NCBI RefSeq assembly: GCF_012952065.1
Contig: NZ_JABCJJ010000006.1
Span: 1 to 64,000 of the forward strand
Origin: Cellulomonas fimi
GTDB lineage: Bacteria > Actinomycetota > Actinomycetes > Actinomycetales > Cellulomonadaceae
Direction: 5' to 3'
DNA length: 64,000 nt
Shown here: piece after piece, positions 1 to 8,656 of the stretch
How positions within the stretch are numbered: the stretch's first letter is position 1
How the letters are laid out: every line of letters starts with the position of its first letter
The notes under the pieces: model-generated
The model's database searches: none
Told to the model about the DNA's origin: nothing
Seen by the model: the letters and a program-made list of their open reading frames with translations, nothing else
Made by a program: the position numbers and the translations under genes

Positions 1-2
1 CG

Positions 3-86
3 GACAAGACCAAGCAGCGCGCCCTGACCCAACTCCGCCAGCTCGGCTACGACGTCACCCTCAACCCACTACCCGCCACCGGCTGA
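3..86 (+). CDS. 3' end of a gene running in from the left; possible transposase tail
   Basis: An open frame enters from the left edge and stops with TGA at 84-86. The 27 visible residues are basic and end in LGYDVTLNPLPATG. A short 'LGY-V-L-P' ending of this sort is common at the C-terminus of insertion-sequence transposases such as the IS110 type. That resemblance is from memory and rests on very few residues. No inverted repeat or target duplication can be judged, because the rest of the element lies outside the window. It could equally be the end of an ordinary gene. Confidence 0.35.
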   Translation, partial: DKTKQRALTQLRQLGYDVTLNPLPATG

Positions 87-255
87 CGCCCGTAGCGCCC
101 GTGGCCTGGCAGCCATCTTCATGTCAGGCATGCCGAGAGCAGTGATAGATCACAATGCGATCGACACCGAAGAGACCCGATCCTGAACTCGGTGTGACCG
201 CCAAGCCGGCCCGGCCGGCGCCATCGCCCAGCCGCACCACGGTGACCCTCGCGCG

Positions 256-573
256 TCACCGGACGATGGCAGCGAGCCGGCGGAAGTCGTGTTCGGGGCC
301 CCGTGGGAACTTCGCGACGTGACGATGCCGCCACGGGCGGTGATCACGAGTCGACCGGTGTGCGAGGAGCGTCGCAGCTTCGCCGGTGACCTCCAGGACG
401 TCGCCGCCGTGCGACGACCAAGGGATAGTCGCTCTCCGAGCCTCCGCCCGGCTCGAGTCCTCCTGAGCCACCGATGCCGTCGTGGATGCGCCATCGAAGG
501 CGATCGTGCGCTCGTCGACCACGACATCGCCGTGGCGCCGGCGGTACGCGAGGGCGCCTCCCATGGTGACCAC
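256..573 (-). CDS. hypothetical protein, doubtful or degenerate
   Basis: This is the best candidate gene in the otherwise empty 87-651 stretch. It encodes 105 residues from a GTG, with an ATG three codons in. The middle reads like a real small domain (HGDVVVDERTIAFDGAS, then IPWSSHGGDVLEVTGEAATL), with alternating hydrophobic beta-strand-like segments. The tail becomes basic and irregular. I recognise no family. It lies between a possible transposase tail and the hydrolase terminator, so it may be a decayed gene. No convincing ribosome binding site is visible. Apart from this I see nothing in 87-255 or 574-608. Confidence 0.35.
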   Translation of the reverse strand: MVTMGGALAYRRRHGDVVVDERTIAFDGASTTASVAQEDSSRAEARRATIPWSSHGGDVLEVTGEAATLLAHRSTRDHRPWRHRHVAKFPRGPEHDFRRLAAIVR

Positions 574-608
574 GGTCCCGCCTTGTGGCCGCGCGCACGC
601 GAGACGCG

Positions 609-630
609 CCTCACCGACCTGACGGTGAGG
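609..630 (-). terminator. hairpin terminator downstream of the hydrolase
   Basis: A perfect 8-bp stem (CCTCACCG / CGGTGAGG) with a 6-nt loop lies about 20 nt past the stop codon of the minus-strand alpha/beta hydrolase. There is no clear U-tract, as is usual in this GC-rich background. Confidence 0.5.
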
Positions 631-651
631 GCCGCTCGGGCTTTCGGCCGG

Positions 652-1686
652 TCACTGTCGGTTGAGTTGCGCCGGCCCACGACGCACGCATTCGGCCGTC
701 CACGCGAACATCTCGTCGAAGAAGCGCTGCCGCGCGACGGGACCTGACAGCGCGAGGTCGTGGACGCCGTCGGGGATCTGGACGACGGTGACGTCGCTCC
801 CCAGGCCAGGCGCCCGCGCGACCATGTCCTCGACGCCGAGCACGCTGTCGGTCGTCCCGAGGTCGGGGTGCCAGCGGTCGTAGGGGCCGCTCGCCGTCGA
901 GCAGCAGACCAGCACGGGCACGTCGATCTCGAGGCCCTGGGCGATCCGCCGGTGCGCGCGTCGCACGGTGCGCAGCCACCCGGCGCGCACGGGGAAGCCC
1001 TGGTGCGGCTTCCAGGTGAGGTCGAAGTCCCACGCACCGCCCGACTCACGGTGGAGGCTCCTGCCGTAGTCCGAGCCGAGCCTCCCGACCACCAGCTGCG
1101 GCGCCACGCGACCGACGACGTCGACCGCCCGCGTCACCGGCCCCCGGTAGACCCAGCTCCGGTTGAGCTCGAACCAGGGGCTGTTGAGCACCACCGCGTC
1201 GATCAGGCCACGCCCACGCTCGGCGTGGGCCCACAGGCTGGCGAGCAGTCCACCGGTCGAGTGCCCGAGCACCACGAGGACGTCGTGGCCGTCGCGCTCG
1301 CGGACGATCCGGGCGGCGGCGTCGAGCTCCTCGAGGTGGTCGCGCAGGTCGGTCACGTAGTTGGGCGTCTGCCACGGGCGCAGCGAACGCCCGTACTTGC
1401 GCAGATCGAGCGCGTAGAAGTCGTAGCCCTGCTCGGCCCACGCGTCGCCGAGGTGCGTCTGGAAGAAGTAGTCGACGAACCCGTGGACGTAGAGCACCGC
1501 GCGCCGGGTCGGGGGTCCGACGGCGTCCCGGCGCACCAGGGTCGCGACGACCTCGCCCTCGGCGTCGGGGCGAAGGAGGAGGGTGCGGGCGGTCCACCCG
1601 GGGCCGAGGACGTCCGGCGCAGCGTCGTGGGTGCCGGCCGTGTCCTGGGTGCCGGCTTGGCGGGTCTCAGGCGGGTGCGGGGCCAT
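652..1686 (-). CDS. alpha/beta hydrolase (serine aminopeptidase/lysophospholipase-like)
   Basis: The 344-residue product has the alpha/beta-hydrolase plan. An HGF oxyanion-loop motif sits near residue 68, the nucleophile elbow GHSTGG near 141-146 (Ser143), and a late catalytic His in PDGVHD near 309. There is no signal peptide, so it should be cytosolic. The substrate cannot be read from the sequence; relatives are carboxylesterases and monoacylglycerol lipase-like enzymes. The frame stays open far upstream across the dodecin gene. The ATG at 1686, or one five codons earlier at 1701, is chosen because it clears the dodecin gene and precedes the first conserved residues. It is transcribed divergently from dodecin. 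Confidence 0.85.
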   Translation of the reverse strand: MAPHPPETRQAGTQDTAGTHDAAPDVLGPGWTARTLLLRPDAEGEVVATLVRRDAVGPPTRRAVLYVHGFVDYFFQTHLGDAWAEQGYDFYALDLRKYGRSLRPWQTPNYVTDLRDHLEELDAAARIVRERDGHDVLVVLGHSTGGLLASLWAHAERGRGLIDAVVLNSPWFELNRSWVYRGPVTRAVDVVGRVAPQLVVGRLGSDYGRSLHRESGGAWDFDLTWKPHQGFPVRAGWLRTVRRAHRRIAQGLEIDVPVLVCCSTASGPYDRWHPDLGTTDSVLGVEDMVARAPGLGSDVTVVQIPDGVHDLALSGPVARQRFFDEMFAWTAECVRRGPAQLNRQ

Positions 1687-1825
1687 GCGCGATCGTGGCA
1701 TGCGCTCCCGCTCGGCGTCTCTCCCACGCGCCTCGGCCACCGGGCGAGACCGCCACCTGTTGCGTGCCGCACCGGGCGCAACGAGGCTGGATCGTCCGGA
1801 TCCCCTGCATCGAGGAGGCACTGCC

Positions 1826-2035
1826 ATGGCCACGACGGTCGCGAGCATCACGCACATCAGCGCACGGTCGGAGACGAGCTTCGAGGACGCGATCCAGGGC
1901 GGGATCGAGCGCGCATCGAGCACGCTCCGCAACGTCCAGGGCGCCTGGGTGAAGGACCAGAAGGTCGAGATCTCGGACGGCCGGATCACGGCGTACCAGG
2001 TCATGCTCGAGGTGACGTTCGTCCTCGAGGGCTGA
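1826..2035 (+). CDS. dodecin, flavin-binding storage protein
   Basis: The 69-residue protein matches dodecin in size and pattern. It starts with a beta strand, then a helix (FEDAIQGGIERASSTLRNVQ), an aromatic flavin-stacking position in GAWVKDQ, and two final strands ending YQVMLEVTFVLEG. Dodecins assemble into hollow dodecamers that bind riboflavin or FMN and protect the cell from free flavin. A strong AGGAGG Shine-Dalgarno sequence lies 8-9 nt before the ATG, which fixes the start. It is a single-gene unit between a divergent hydrolase and a convergent universal stress gene. Confidence 0.93.
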   Translation: MATTVASITHISARSETSFEDAIQGGIERASSTLRNVQGAWVKDQKVEISDGRITAYQVMLEVTFVLEG

Positions 2036-2095
2036 CGGCGCGGGAGAGCTGACGACGTCACCGAGCTGACGGCGCCACAGCCTGCCGTTCCAGAG

Positions 2096-2140
2096 CTGTC
2101 AGAGCCCGGCGACCCTCACGGGGGCACCGGGCTCTGACAG
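2096..2140. terminator. bidirectional terminator between dodecin and the Usp gene
   Basis: A perfect 14-bp inverted repeat (CTGTCAGAGCCCGG / CCGGGCTCTGACAG) with a 17-nt loop lies between two convergent genes. The outer CTGTCAGA/TCTGACAG ends resemble the ends of the 47-bp palindrome family found elsewhere in the window, but the core differs. Confidence 0.75.
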
Positions 2141-2153
2141 GTCCTGCGCGCCG

Positions 2154-2540
2154 TCAGGCCTTGACCGCGACCACCGGGCAGTTCGCATCGAGCAGGATCT
2201 GCTGCGCGTTGCTGCCGAGGAGCAGCTTGCCGACCGGGCTGCGACGACGCAGGCCGATGACGATCATCGAGGCGCCCAGCTCCTCCGCGAGGCCGACGAG
2301 CTCCTCGGCCGGCTCCTTGCCGCGCACCAGCTGCCGGATCGTGTGCTTGACGCCCTGCTGGGTGAGGTCGGCGCCGACCTTCTCCAGGTCGCTCGACCGC
2401 ACCATCGTGTCCTCGGGGTGAGCGCCCGAGCCGATGTTGACGATGACGAGGTCGTCACCGTGCGCGCCCGCCTCGGTGATGGCGTGCCGCAGTGCCGCCT
2501 GCCCCTCGGGCTTGTCCGTGTACCCGACGATGATCGACAT
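2154..2540 (-). CDS. universal stress protein, single UspA domain
   Basis: The 128-residue single-domain Usp begins MSIIVGYTDKPEGQAALRHA and ends with the nucleotide-loop region GLRRRSPVGKLLLGSNAQQ followed by CPVVAV. The canonical loop is G-x2-G-x9-G-S/T. Here the second glycine is Arg, while the distal GS is kept, so ATP binding is likely but altered. Such proteins respond to starvation and oxygen limitation and act in the cytosol. A purine-rich GGAGAGAGG sequence lies just before the ATG. It is monocistronic and converges on dodecin. Confidence 0.93.
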   Translation of the reverse strand: MSIIVGYTDKPEGQAALRHAITEAGAHGDDLVIVNIGSGAHPEDTMVRSSDLEKVGADLTQQGVKHTIRQLVRGKEPAEELVGLAEELGASMIVIGLRRRSPVGKLLLGSNAQQILLDANCPVVAVKA

Positions 2541-2666
2541 GCGCGGTCCTCTCTCCTGCGGGGCAGCGTCGGGTTCGAGCCGACGCCGCGGTTCCTTGCT
2601 GATCCTGCCAGTACCCGGCCGGTCACGAGGGCCGACGAAGGTCCCGGTCTCCTCCCACTCCGCGCA

Positions 2667-4871
2667 TCACCGCTGCATCCTCGCGTGCGGGAGCGGGAGC
2701 GGGAGCGGGAGTGGGAGCGGGAGCGCGACCGCGCTCCCCCACGTGACGTCGTCGGGCGCGGTCGGTGCGGCCAGGAGGTAGCCGGTGACGGCGTCGGCGC
2801 CGACGTCGGTGAGCGCATGCAGCTGCTCGGTGGTCTCGACCCCCTCGGCGATCACGTGCGCCCCGATCGAGTGGGCGAGGCTGACGATGCCGGTGAGCAT
2901 CGCGTCGCCCGTCGGGGTGCCGACGGCCGCGACGAAGGACTGGTCGATCTTGATGACGTCGACGGGCATGCGAGCCAGGCGGGACAGCGAGCTGTAGCCG
3001 GTCCCGAAGTCGTCGATCGCGACCGCGATCCCCAGGTCCTGCACCGCGCGCAGGTTCTCGACGAGCCGCCCGCCGTCGGCGACGGTCGACTCGGTCACCT
3101 CGATGCCGAACCGCTCGGGCGGGACGCCGGCTGCCGCGAGGTGCCGGACGAGGATCTCCTCGAGGCCGGGCAGCGCGAGCTGGCGGGCCGAGACGTTGAC
3201 CCAGACCCGCATGTCGGGCACGTGGGCCCACCGCGCCGCCTGCGCCGCCGCGTGCGCGATGACACGCTCCCCGAGCGTGAGGATCAGTCCGGACTCCTCC
3301 GCGACCGCCACGAAGTCGGACGCGTGGATGAGCCCTCGCTCGGGGTGGTGCCAGCGCGCGAGCGCCTCGACGTGCGACACGGAGCCCGTCGTGAGGCTGA
3401 ACGCCGGCTGGTAGTGCAGCGTCAGTTCGTCGCGGTGCGTGAGCGCCTGGCGCAGGTCCCGCTCGATGCCGACCCGCTCGACGACCTCGCGGTGCAGCCC
3501 CTCGTCGAACCAGGCGAAGCCGTCCCGCCCCGCGTCCTTGACGCGGTAGAGCGCGGCGTCCGCCTCGCGGAGCAGGGTGTCGATGTCCGACGCCGCGTCG
3601 GCGCGCGCGATCCCGACGCTGACCGTCACGGGCAGCAGCGCACGCCCGACGGCGACCGGTTCACCGCTCGTCGCGACGATCCGGCGCGCGAGGTCCTCGA
3701 CGCGGTCGACGGGCGAGTCCTGCAGCACGATGACGAACTCGTCCCCGCCGAACCGCGCGAGCAGGTCGCTCGAGCGCACGAGCGACCGCAGCCGATCGGC
3801 GACGACCGCGAGCAGCTGGTCGCCCACGACGTGGCCGAGCGTGTCGTTGACCAGCTTGAACCGGTCGAGGTCGATGAACATCACCGACAGCGAGGCGTGC
3901 GGGTTCTCGGTGAGCGTGCGCGCGATCTGCTCGAGCAGGCCCCAGCGGTTGAGCAGGCCGGTCACGGTGTCATGGGTCGCGCGCTCGGCGAGCTCGACCT
4001 GGGCGCGCTCGGCCGCCGCGCGGGCCGAGCGCTCGCGGCTCAGCAGCAGCTCGCGCTCCTGCCGGGCGGCGTACCGCTCGGCGACGTCGCGGAAGTACAC
4101 GGCCATGCCGCCGCCGTGCAGCGGGTAGGCGCGCACCTCGCAACGGAGGGTGGTCGGGTTGTAGAAGGCCTCGAACTCCGTGGGCTCGCCGGTGCGCATG
4201 ACGGTGCGGTAGTGCCGCTCGAACGTCGTGCCGACGAGCTCCGCGAAGCTCTCCCAGAAGTCGGTGCCCACGGTCGCCCACCGGTCGATCCGCATCAGCT
4301 GCTCGGCGCGACCGTTGACGTAGGTGACCATCCAGTTCTTGTCGACCGCAAAGTACGCGTCGCTGATGGACTCGAGCGTGTCGATCACGGTGGCGGCGGC
4401 CCGCTGCATGTCGCCCGCGCGCTCGACCAGCTCGGCGAGCCGCGAGCGGTCGTGCAGCAGGACGATCGCCCGACGCTCGGGGTCGCTCGGCACGACCGTC
4501 GAGGTGACCTCCACCTCGACGGTCGAGCCGTCGGGGCGCCGCAGGCGCAGCTCGCCGCGGAAGTACCCCTCGGAGTCCCGCAGCGAGATCGCCCCGGGCC
4601 AGCGGGCATCGGTCGGGTCCTGCACCGCGGCGCGGCTCAGGCCGCGCACCTCGTCCTGGTCCCGTCCGAGCAGGCGGCACGCCGCCGGGTTCGCCGACAG
4701 GACCGAGCCGTCCTCGGCCGTGATCACGACGCCGTCCGTGCTGCGAGTGAACAGGAGCGACTCTGCCTCGGGCTCCGCCTCTGCCTCGGGCTCTGCCTCT
4801 GTCCCGGACTCCGCCTCTGCCCCGGACTCCGCCTCGGTCGTGGGCGCCGCACCGACTGGGCGTACGGTCAC
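2667..4871 (-). CDS. PAS-PAS-GGDEF-EAL cyclic-di-GMP signalling protein
   Basis: The 734-residue protein has two N-terminal PAS regions (about 42-140 and 160-270) and a short helical linker. A GGDEF domain follows, with an intact GGDEF at 375-379 and an RSSD inhibitory site five residues before it. An EAL domain then carries EAL at 502-504, DDFGTGYSSL, KIDQSF and AEGVET. Both catalytic halves therefore look competent to make and degrade c-di-GMP. There are no membrane helices, so it should be a cytosolic sensor. Oddities are an acidic Glu/Ala/Ser-rich tract at residues 12-38 and a C-terminal (Leu-Pro)6 tail, both encoded by 6-bp tandem repeats. The true start could lie after the acidic tract. 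Confidence 0.93.
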   Translation of the reverse strand: MTVRPVGAAPTTEAESGAEAESGTEAEPEAEAEPEAESLLFTRSTDGVVITAEDGSVLSANPAACRLLGRDQDEVRGLSRAAVQDPTDARWPGAISLRDSEGYFRGELRLRRPDGSTVEVEVTSTVVPSDPERRAIVLLHDRSRLAELVERAGDMQRAAATVIDTLESISDAYFAVDKNWMVTYVNGRAEQLMRIDRWATVGTDFWESFAELVGTTFERHYRTVMRTGEPTEFEAFYNPTTLRCEVRAYPLHGGGMAVYFRDVAERYAARQERELLLSRERSARAAAERAQVELAERATHDTVTGLLNRWGLLEQIARTLTENPHASLSVMFIDLDRFKLVNDTLGHVVGDQLLAVVADRLRSLVRSSDLLARFGGDEFVIVLQDSPVDRVEDLARRIVATSGEPVAVGRALLPVTVSVGIARADAASDIDTLLREADAALYRVKDAGRDGFAWFDEGLHREVVERVGIERDLRQALTHRDELTLHYQPAFSLTTGSVSHVEALARWHHPERGLIHASDFVAVAEESGLILTLGERVIAHAAAQAARWAHVPDMRVWVNVSARQLALPGLEEILVRHLAAAGVPPERFGIEVTESTVADGGRLVENLRAVQDLGIAVAIDDFGTGYSSLSRLARMPVDVIKIDQSFVAAVGTPTGDAMLTGIVSLAHSIGAHVIAEGVETTEQLHALTDVGADAVTGYLLAAPTAPDDVTWGSAVALPLPLPLPLPLPHARMQR
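2687..2726. repeat. 6-bp tandem repeat (GCGGGA) at the 3' end of the GGDEF-EAL gene
   Basis: About six or seven consecutive copies of GCGGGA, one with a T substitution, encode the C-terminal Leu-Pro run of the minus-strand protein. Because the unit is 6 bp, copy-number change would lengthen or shorten the tail without shifting the frame. Confidence 0.85.
4759..4838. repeat. degenerate 6-bp repeat at the 5' end of the GGDEF-EAL gene
   Basis: Repeated CTCTGC/CTCCGC/CTCGGG hexamers encode the Glu-Ala-Glu-Ser/Pro tract near the N-terminus. Together with the GCGGGA array, the gene is bracketed by hexanucleotide repeats at both ends. Confidence 0.7.
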
Positions 4872-4889
4872 GGGGTCCTCTCCGGTGGC

Positions 4890-4934
4890 TTCAGCGGGGC
4901 TTGCGGTTCAGCGGGGCTTGCGGTTCAGCGGGGC
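4890..4934. repeat. 17-bp direct repeats in the GGDEF-EAL / clpB intergenic region
   Basis: TTCAGCGGGGCTTGCGG is repeated almost exactly, with a third partial copy. It lies in the presumed 5' untranslated leader of the minus-strand signalling gene. A minus-strand TACCAT hexamer at about 4947-4952 could be its -10 box. Apart from this and the HAIR site, I see nothing recognisable in 4935-5140. Confidence 0.6.
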
Positions 4935-5144
4935 GCCCGCCAGATGGTATGACCACCGGCGATCGTGACACGGGACCTCTGGCGGCGCGCGGGCGGCTCC
5001 CCGGCGTCACCTGAACGGCCCTGGCCCGGGGGGGTGGAGCTCCGGGCCTCGCGACTCCTCGGACGTCGTCGACCCTCCCTCGCCGAAGGACAGCAGCGGC
5101 TCCGTAGCGGCCACGACACGCGGACGCGGCGGCGAGGCGGCAGA

Positions 5145-5165
5145 ATTGAGTGGAACACGCTCAAC
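5145..5165. promoter_or_regulatory. HAIR-type HspR operator upstream of clpB
   Basis: The element ATTGAGT-N7-GCTCAAC matches the actinobacterial HAIR consensus CTTGAGT-N7-ACTCAAG, with the half-site spacing exactly seven. It lies 85 nt before the clpB start. In Streptomyces and mycobacteria HspR binds this element to repress dnaK and clpB until heat shock. The match is seen directly; regulation by HspR here is inferred. Confidence 0.8.
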
Positions 5166-5249
5166 TCTGCGGGAGTTGTACCGACTGGAGCGCCGCCGTC
5201 GGGCAGTGCGCGACCCGACCAGCCGCAGAACCGGAGGACCGGAGGACCC

Positions 5250-7862
5250 ATGGACGCCAAGCTCACCACCCGCACGCAGGAAGCCCTCAGCGACGCCATC
5301 CAGCAGGCGACCGCCGCGGGCAACCCGCAGCTCGAGCCGGCGCACCTGCTGAACGCACTGCTCGCCCAGCAGGACGGGATCGCGGCCGGCCTCCTCGACG
5401 CCGTCGGCGCGGACCGCTCGGCGCTCGGACGCCACGTCCGTGCGGCACTCGTCGCGCTGCCTGCCGCGAGCGGGTCGGCCGTCACCCAGCCGACGCCGTC
5501 GCGCGCGACCTCGGCCGTGCTCGACGCCGCCCGGACCGAGGCGCAGGCGCTCGGCGACGAGTACATCTCGACCGAGCACCTCCTGCTCGGGATCGCGGCG
5601 GGGCGGTCGTCCGCCGCCCAGGCGCTGCACTCGGTCGGCGCGCGGCCGGAGGTGCTGCGCGAGGCCCTTCCGGCCGTGCGCGGGTCGGCGCGCGTGACGA
5701 GCCCCCACCCTGAGGGCACGTTCAAGGCGCTCGAGCAGTACGGCGTCGACCTCACGCAGGCGGCGCGCGACGGCAAGCTCGACCCCGTCATCGGGCGCGA
5801 CAACGAGATCCGCCGCGTGGTGCAGGTGCTCTCGCGCCGGACCAAGAACAACCCGGTGCTCATCGGCGAGCCGGGCGTCGGCAAGACGGCGGTCGTCGAG
5901 GGGCTCGCTCAGCGCATGGTCGCGGGGGACGTGCCCGACTCGCTCAAGGAGAAGCGCCTCGTGTCGCTCGACCTGGCGGCGATGGTCGCGGGCGCCAAGT
6001 TCCGCGGCGAGTTCGAGGAGCGCCTCAAGGCGGTGCTCGAGGAGATCAAGGGCTCCGACGGGCAGGTCGTCACGTTCATCGACGAGCTGCACACCGTGGT
6101 CGGCGCCGGTGCGGCCGAGGGCAGCATGGACGCGGGCAACATGCTCAAGCCGATGCTCGCGCGCGGCGAGCTGCGCCTCGTCGGCGCCACGACGCTCGAC
6201 GAGTACCGCGAGCGGATCGAGAAGGACCCCGCGCTCGAGCGCCGGTTCCAGCAGGTCTTCGTCGACGAGCCCAGCGTCGAGGACACGATCGCGATCCTGC
6301 GCGGGCTCAAGGAGCGGTACGAGGCGCACCACAAGGTGACGATCGCGGACGCCGCGCTGGTCGCGGCCGCGACGCTCTCGCACCGGTACATCCCCGGGCG
6401 CCAGCTGCCCGACAAGGCGATCGACCTGGTCGACGAGGCGGCGTCGCGCCTGCGCATGGAGCTCGACTCGTCGCCCGTCGAGATCGACGTGCTGCGTCGC
6501 GCGGTCGACCGCCTGCTCATGGAGGAGCTCGCGCTCGAGAACGCGGACGACCCGGCGTCGGCCGAGCGGCTCGAGAAGATCCGCGCCGACCTCGCCGACC
6601 GGCGCGAGGAGCTCGGCGCCCTGACCGCGCGATGGGAGTCCGAGAAGGCCGGGCACAACCGGGTCGGTGAGCTGCGCGCGAAGCTCGACGAGCTGCGCGG
6701 CGCGGCCGAGCGCGCACTCCGCGAGGGTGACCTCGCGACCGCGAGCCGCCTCAACTACGGCGAGATCCCCACGATCGAGAAGGAGATCGCCGCTGCCGAG
6801 GAGAGCGAGCAGCGCGCGACGCTCGAGGGCGCCGTCGGCCCGGCCCGCGAGCCGATGATCGCCGACAAGGTGGGGGCCGACGAGGTGGCCGAGGTCGTGG
6901 CCGCCTGGACCGGCATCCCCACCGGGCGCCTGCTCGAGGGTGAGAGCGGCAAGCTGCTCCGGATGGAGGAGGTGCTCGGCGAGCGCCTCATCGGCCAGCG
7001 GAAGGCGGTCCAGGCCGTGTCCGACGCCGTCCGCCGCGCTCGTGCGGGCGTCTCCGACCCGGACCGGCCCACGGGCTCGTTCCTGTTCCTCGGCCCGACG
7101 GGCGTCGGCAAGACCGAGCTCGCCAAGGCGCTCGCGGACTTCCTGTTCGACGACGAGCGCGCCATCGTGCGCATCGACATGTCGGAGTACTCCGAGAAGC
7201 ACTCGGTCGCCCGGCTCGTCGGGGCGCCGCCCGGGTACGTCGGCTACGAGGAGGGCGGCCAGCTCACGGAGGCGGTGCGGCGACGGCCGTACTCGGTCGT
7301 GCTGCTCGACGAGGTCGAGAAGGCGCACCCCGAGGTGTTCGACATCCTGCTGCAGGTGCTCGACGACGGGCGCCTGACCGACGGGCAGGGCCGCACGGTG
7401 GACTTCCGCAACACGATCCTCGTGCTGACGTCCAACCTCGGGTCGCAGTTCCTCGTCGACCCGCTGCTCGACGACGCGGCCAAGCGCGAGGCCGTGATGG
7501 GGGCCGTCCGAGGTGCTTTCAAGCCGGAGTTCCTCAACCGGCTCGACGACGTGGTCCTGTTCGACGCGCTGTCGCTCGCGGAGCTCGGGCAGATCGTGGA
7601 CCTGCAGGTCGCGCGGCTCGGCGACCGGTTGGCCGAGCGGCGGCTCACGCTCGAGGTCACGCACGCGGCGAGCGAGTGGCTCGCGATCGAGGGCTTCGAC
7701 CCGGCGTACGGCGCCCGGCCGCTGCGGCGGCTCGTCCAGCGCGAGATCGGCGACCGGCTCGCCCGGATGCTGCTCGCCGGGGAGGTGCACGACGGCCAGA
7801 CCGTCGTCGTGGACCGCGCCGCCCCGGACACCGGCGAGGGCCTCGCACTCGCCGTCCGCTGA
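5250..7862 (+). CDS. clpB: ATP-dependent disaggregase ClpB
   Basis: The 870-residue Hsp100 chaperone works with DnaK/DnaJ to pull apart protein aggregates in the cytosol. The order is a Clp N-domain (1-145), AAA module 1 with Walker A GEPGVGKT and Walker B VTFIDE, the ClpB-specific coiled-coil middle domain (about 400-530), and AAA module 2 with GPTGVGKT and VVLLDE. There is no IGF/ClpP-binding loop, which separates it from ClpA/C. The ATG at 5250 follows a GGAGGACC Shine-Dalgarno sequence and starts exactly at the N-domain. An open frame extends upstream but crosses the HAIR operator, so it is rejected. It is transcribed alone, probably under HspR control. Confidence 0.97.
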   Translation: MDAKLTTRTQEALSDAIQQATAAGNPQLEPAHLLNALLAQQDGIAAGLLDAVGADRSALGRHVRAALVALPAASGSAVTQPTPSRATSAVLDAARTEAQALGDEYISTEHLLLGIAAGRSSAAQALHSVGARPEVLREALPAVRGSARVTSPHPEGTFKALEQYGVDLTQAARDGKLDPVIGRDNEIRRVVQVLSRRTKNNPVLIGEPGVGKTAVVEGLAQRMVAGDVPDSLKEKRLVSLDLAAMVAGAKFRGEFEERLKAVLEEIKGSDGQVVTFIDELHTVVGAGAAEGSMDAGNMLKPMLARGELRLVGATTLDEYRERIEKDPALERRFQQVFVDEPSVEDTIAILRGLKERYEAHHKVTIADAALVAAATLSHRYIPGRQLPDKAIDLVDEAASRLRMELDSSPVEIDVLRRAVDRLLMEELALENADDPASAERLEKIRADLADRREELGALTARWESEKAGHNRVGELRAKLDELRGAAERALREGDLATASRLNYGEIPTIEKEIAAAEESEQRATLEGAVGPAREPMIADKVGADEVAEVVAAWTGIPTGRLLEGESGKLLRMEEVLGERLIGQRKAVQAVSDAVRRARAGVSDPDRPTGSFLFLGPTGVGKTELAKALADFLFDDERAIVRIDMSEYSEKHSVARLVGAPPGYVGYEEGGQLTEAVRRRPYSVVLLDEVEKAHPEVFDILLQVLDDGRLTDGQGRTVDFRNTILVLTSNLGSQFLVDPLLDDAAKREAVMGAVRGAFKPEFLNRLDDVVLFDALSLAELGQIVDLQVARLGDRLAERRLTLEVTHAASEWLAIEGFDPAYGARPLRRLVQREIGDRLARMLLAGEVHDGQTVVVDRAAPDTGEGLALAVR

Positions 7863-7883
7863 CGACGGTCCGCTCGTCGTGTC

Positions 7884-7936
7884 AGGGTGACGTTCCGCCG
7901 CTCATCCGCGCCCGATGACCGGCGGAACGTCACCCT
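7884..7936. terminator. long bidirectional terminator after clpB
   Basis: A perfect 17-bp inverted repeat (AGGGTGACGTTCCGCCG and complement) with a 19-nt loop, which itself can pair TCAT with ATGA, separates clpB from the convergent gene ending at 7988. Confidence 0.8.
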
Positions 7937-7987
7937 CGGCGCGCGGGTGAGCGCGGGTGAGCGCGGGTCGGCGTGGGTGAGCGCGGG

Positions 7988-8656
7988 TCAGCGCGGGAGG
8001 TCCACCGTGCCGTCGAGGAACGAGCCGGTGACCGGGTCGGGCGTGCGCAGGAGGCACAGCCCGGTCCGGTCGCCGCGCGCCCACGAGTCCTCGGTCGGCG
8101 CCCAGACCAGCGCGGTCACGCCGGCGTCGGCCTCGGCGTCGGTCACCTCGCAACCGACGGCGACGCGACGGTCGGCGGCCACCTGGCCGGGCCAGCGCGC
8201 GTCGGCCGCGAACCGGTACTCGGACACGACCTGAGCGGCGTGCGGCTCACCGCACGGCACGACCTGCACGACGTCGATCTCCCCGTCGGGCGGTAGTGCG
8301 CCGACGCAGTGACCGGTGACGAGCTGACGCGCGCGGGCGTCGACCGGCTCGGCGACGTCGAGCCCGAGCGGCTGGGCCAGCCCCGCGAGCTGGACCGCGA
8401 GCACGACGAGGACGACCTGCGCGAGCGTCCACGCAGCGCCGATCACGACCCCCGCGATCGCGAGCCCGCGCCCGCGCGACGCGCCTCGTCCGATCCGGCG
8501 GAGTGCGGCGATCCCGAGCCCGATCCCCACGACACCGATCCCGAGCAGCGCGGTCACGGACGCGGCGACCGCGAACCCGTCGACCGGGGGCCGAGCCGGC
8601 TGCCAGCCGGGTGCGTAGTAGGGCGCGTCCGGCGCGGCGAAGTACTCGTGGCTCAC
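7988..8656 (-). CDS. DUF4190 / septum-formation-domain membrane protein
   Basis: The 222-residue protein has a short Tyr/Pro-rich cytoplasmic head. Two hydrophobic helices (about 28-95) follow, containing the DUF4190 loop GRGASRGRGLAIAGVVIG. The exported domain has the motif TGHCVG...VQVVPCGEPHAAQV, resembling the actinobacterial 'septum formation' domain with a conserved Cys pair. The function is unproven; related proteins sit in the envelope. The GTG at 8656 overlaps the stop of the upstream paralogue by 4 nt, indicating translational coupling. A longer upstream frame is only a shadow of that paralogue. Confidence 0.85.
   Translation of the reverse strand: MSHEYFAAPDAPYYAPGWQPARPPVDGFAVAASVTALLGIGVVGIGLGIAALRRIGRGASRGRGLAIAGVVIGAAWTLAQVVLVVLAVQLAGLAQPLGLDVAEPVDARARQLVTGHCVGALPPDGEIDVVQVVPCGEPHAAQVVSEYRFAADARWPGQVAADRRVAVGCEVTDAEADAGVTALVWAPTEDSWARGDRTGLCLLRTPDPVTGSFLDGTVDLPR

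Noticed and set aside
1687-2061. N-terminal extension of the alpha/beta hydrolase
   Set aside because: It would overlap the dodecin gene completely and has no domain character.
2343-4952. 869-codon plus-strand ORF opposite the GGDEF-EAL gene
   Set aside because: It is a shadow frame caused by high GC; the product is Arg/Asp/Val-rich with no domain, while the minus-strand frame carries intact PAS, GGDEF and EAL motifs.
5007-7790. 927-codon minus-strand ORF opposite clpB
   Set aside because: It is a shadow of the clpB coding strand with no recognisable domain.
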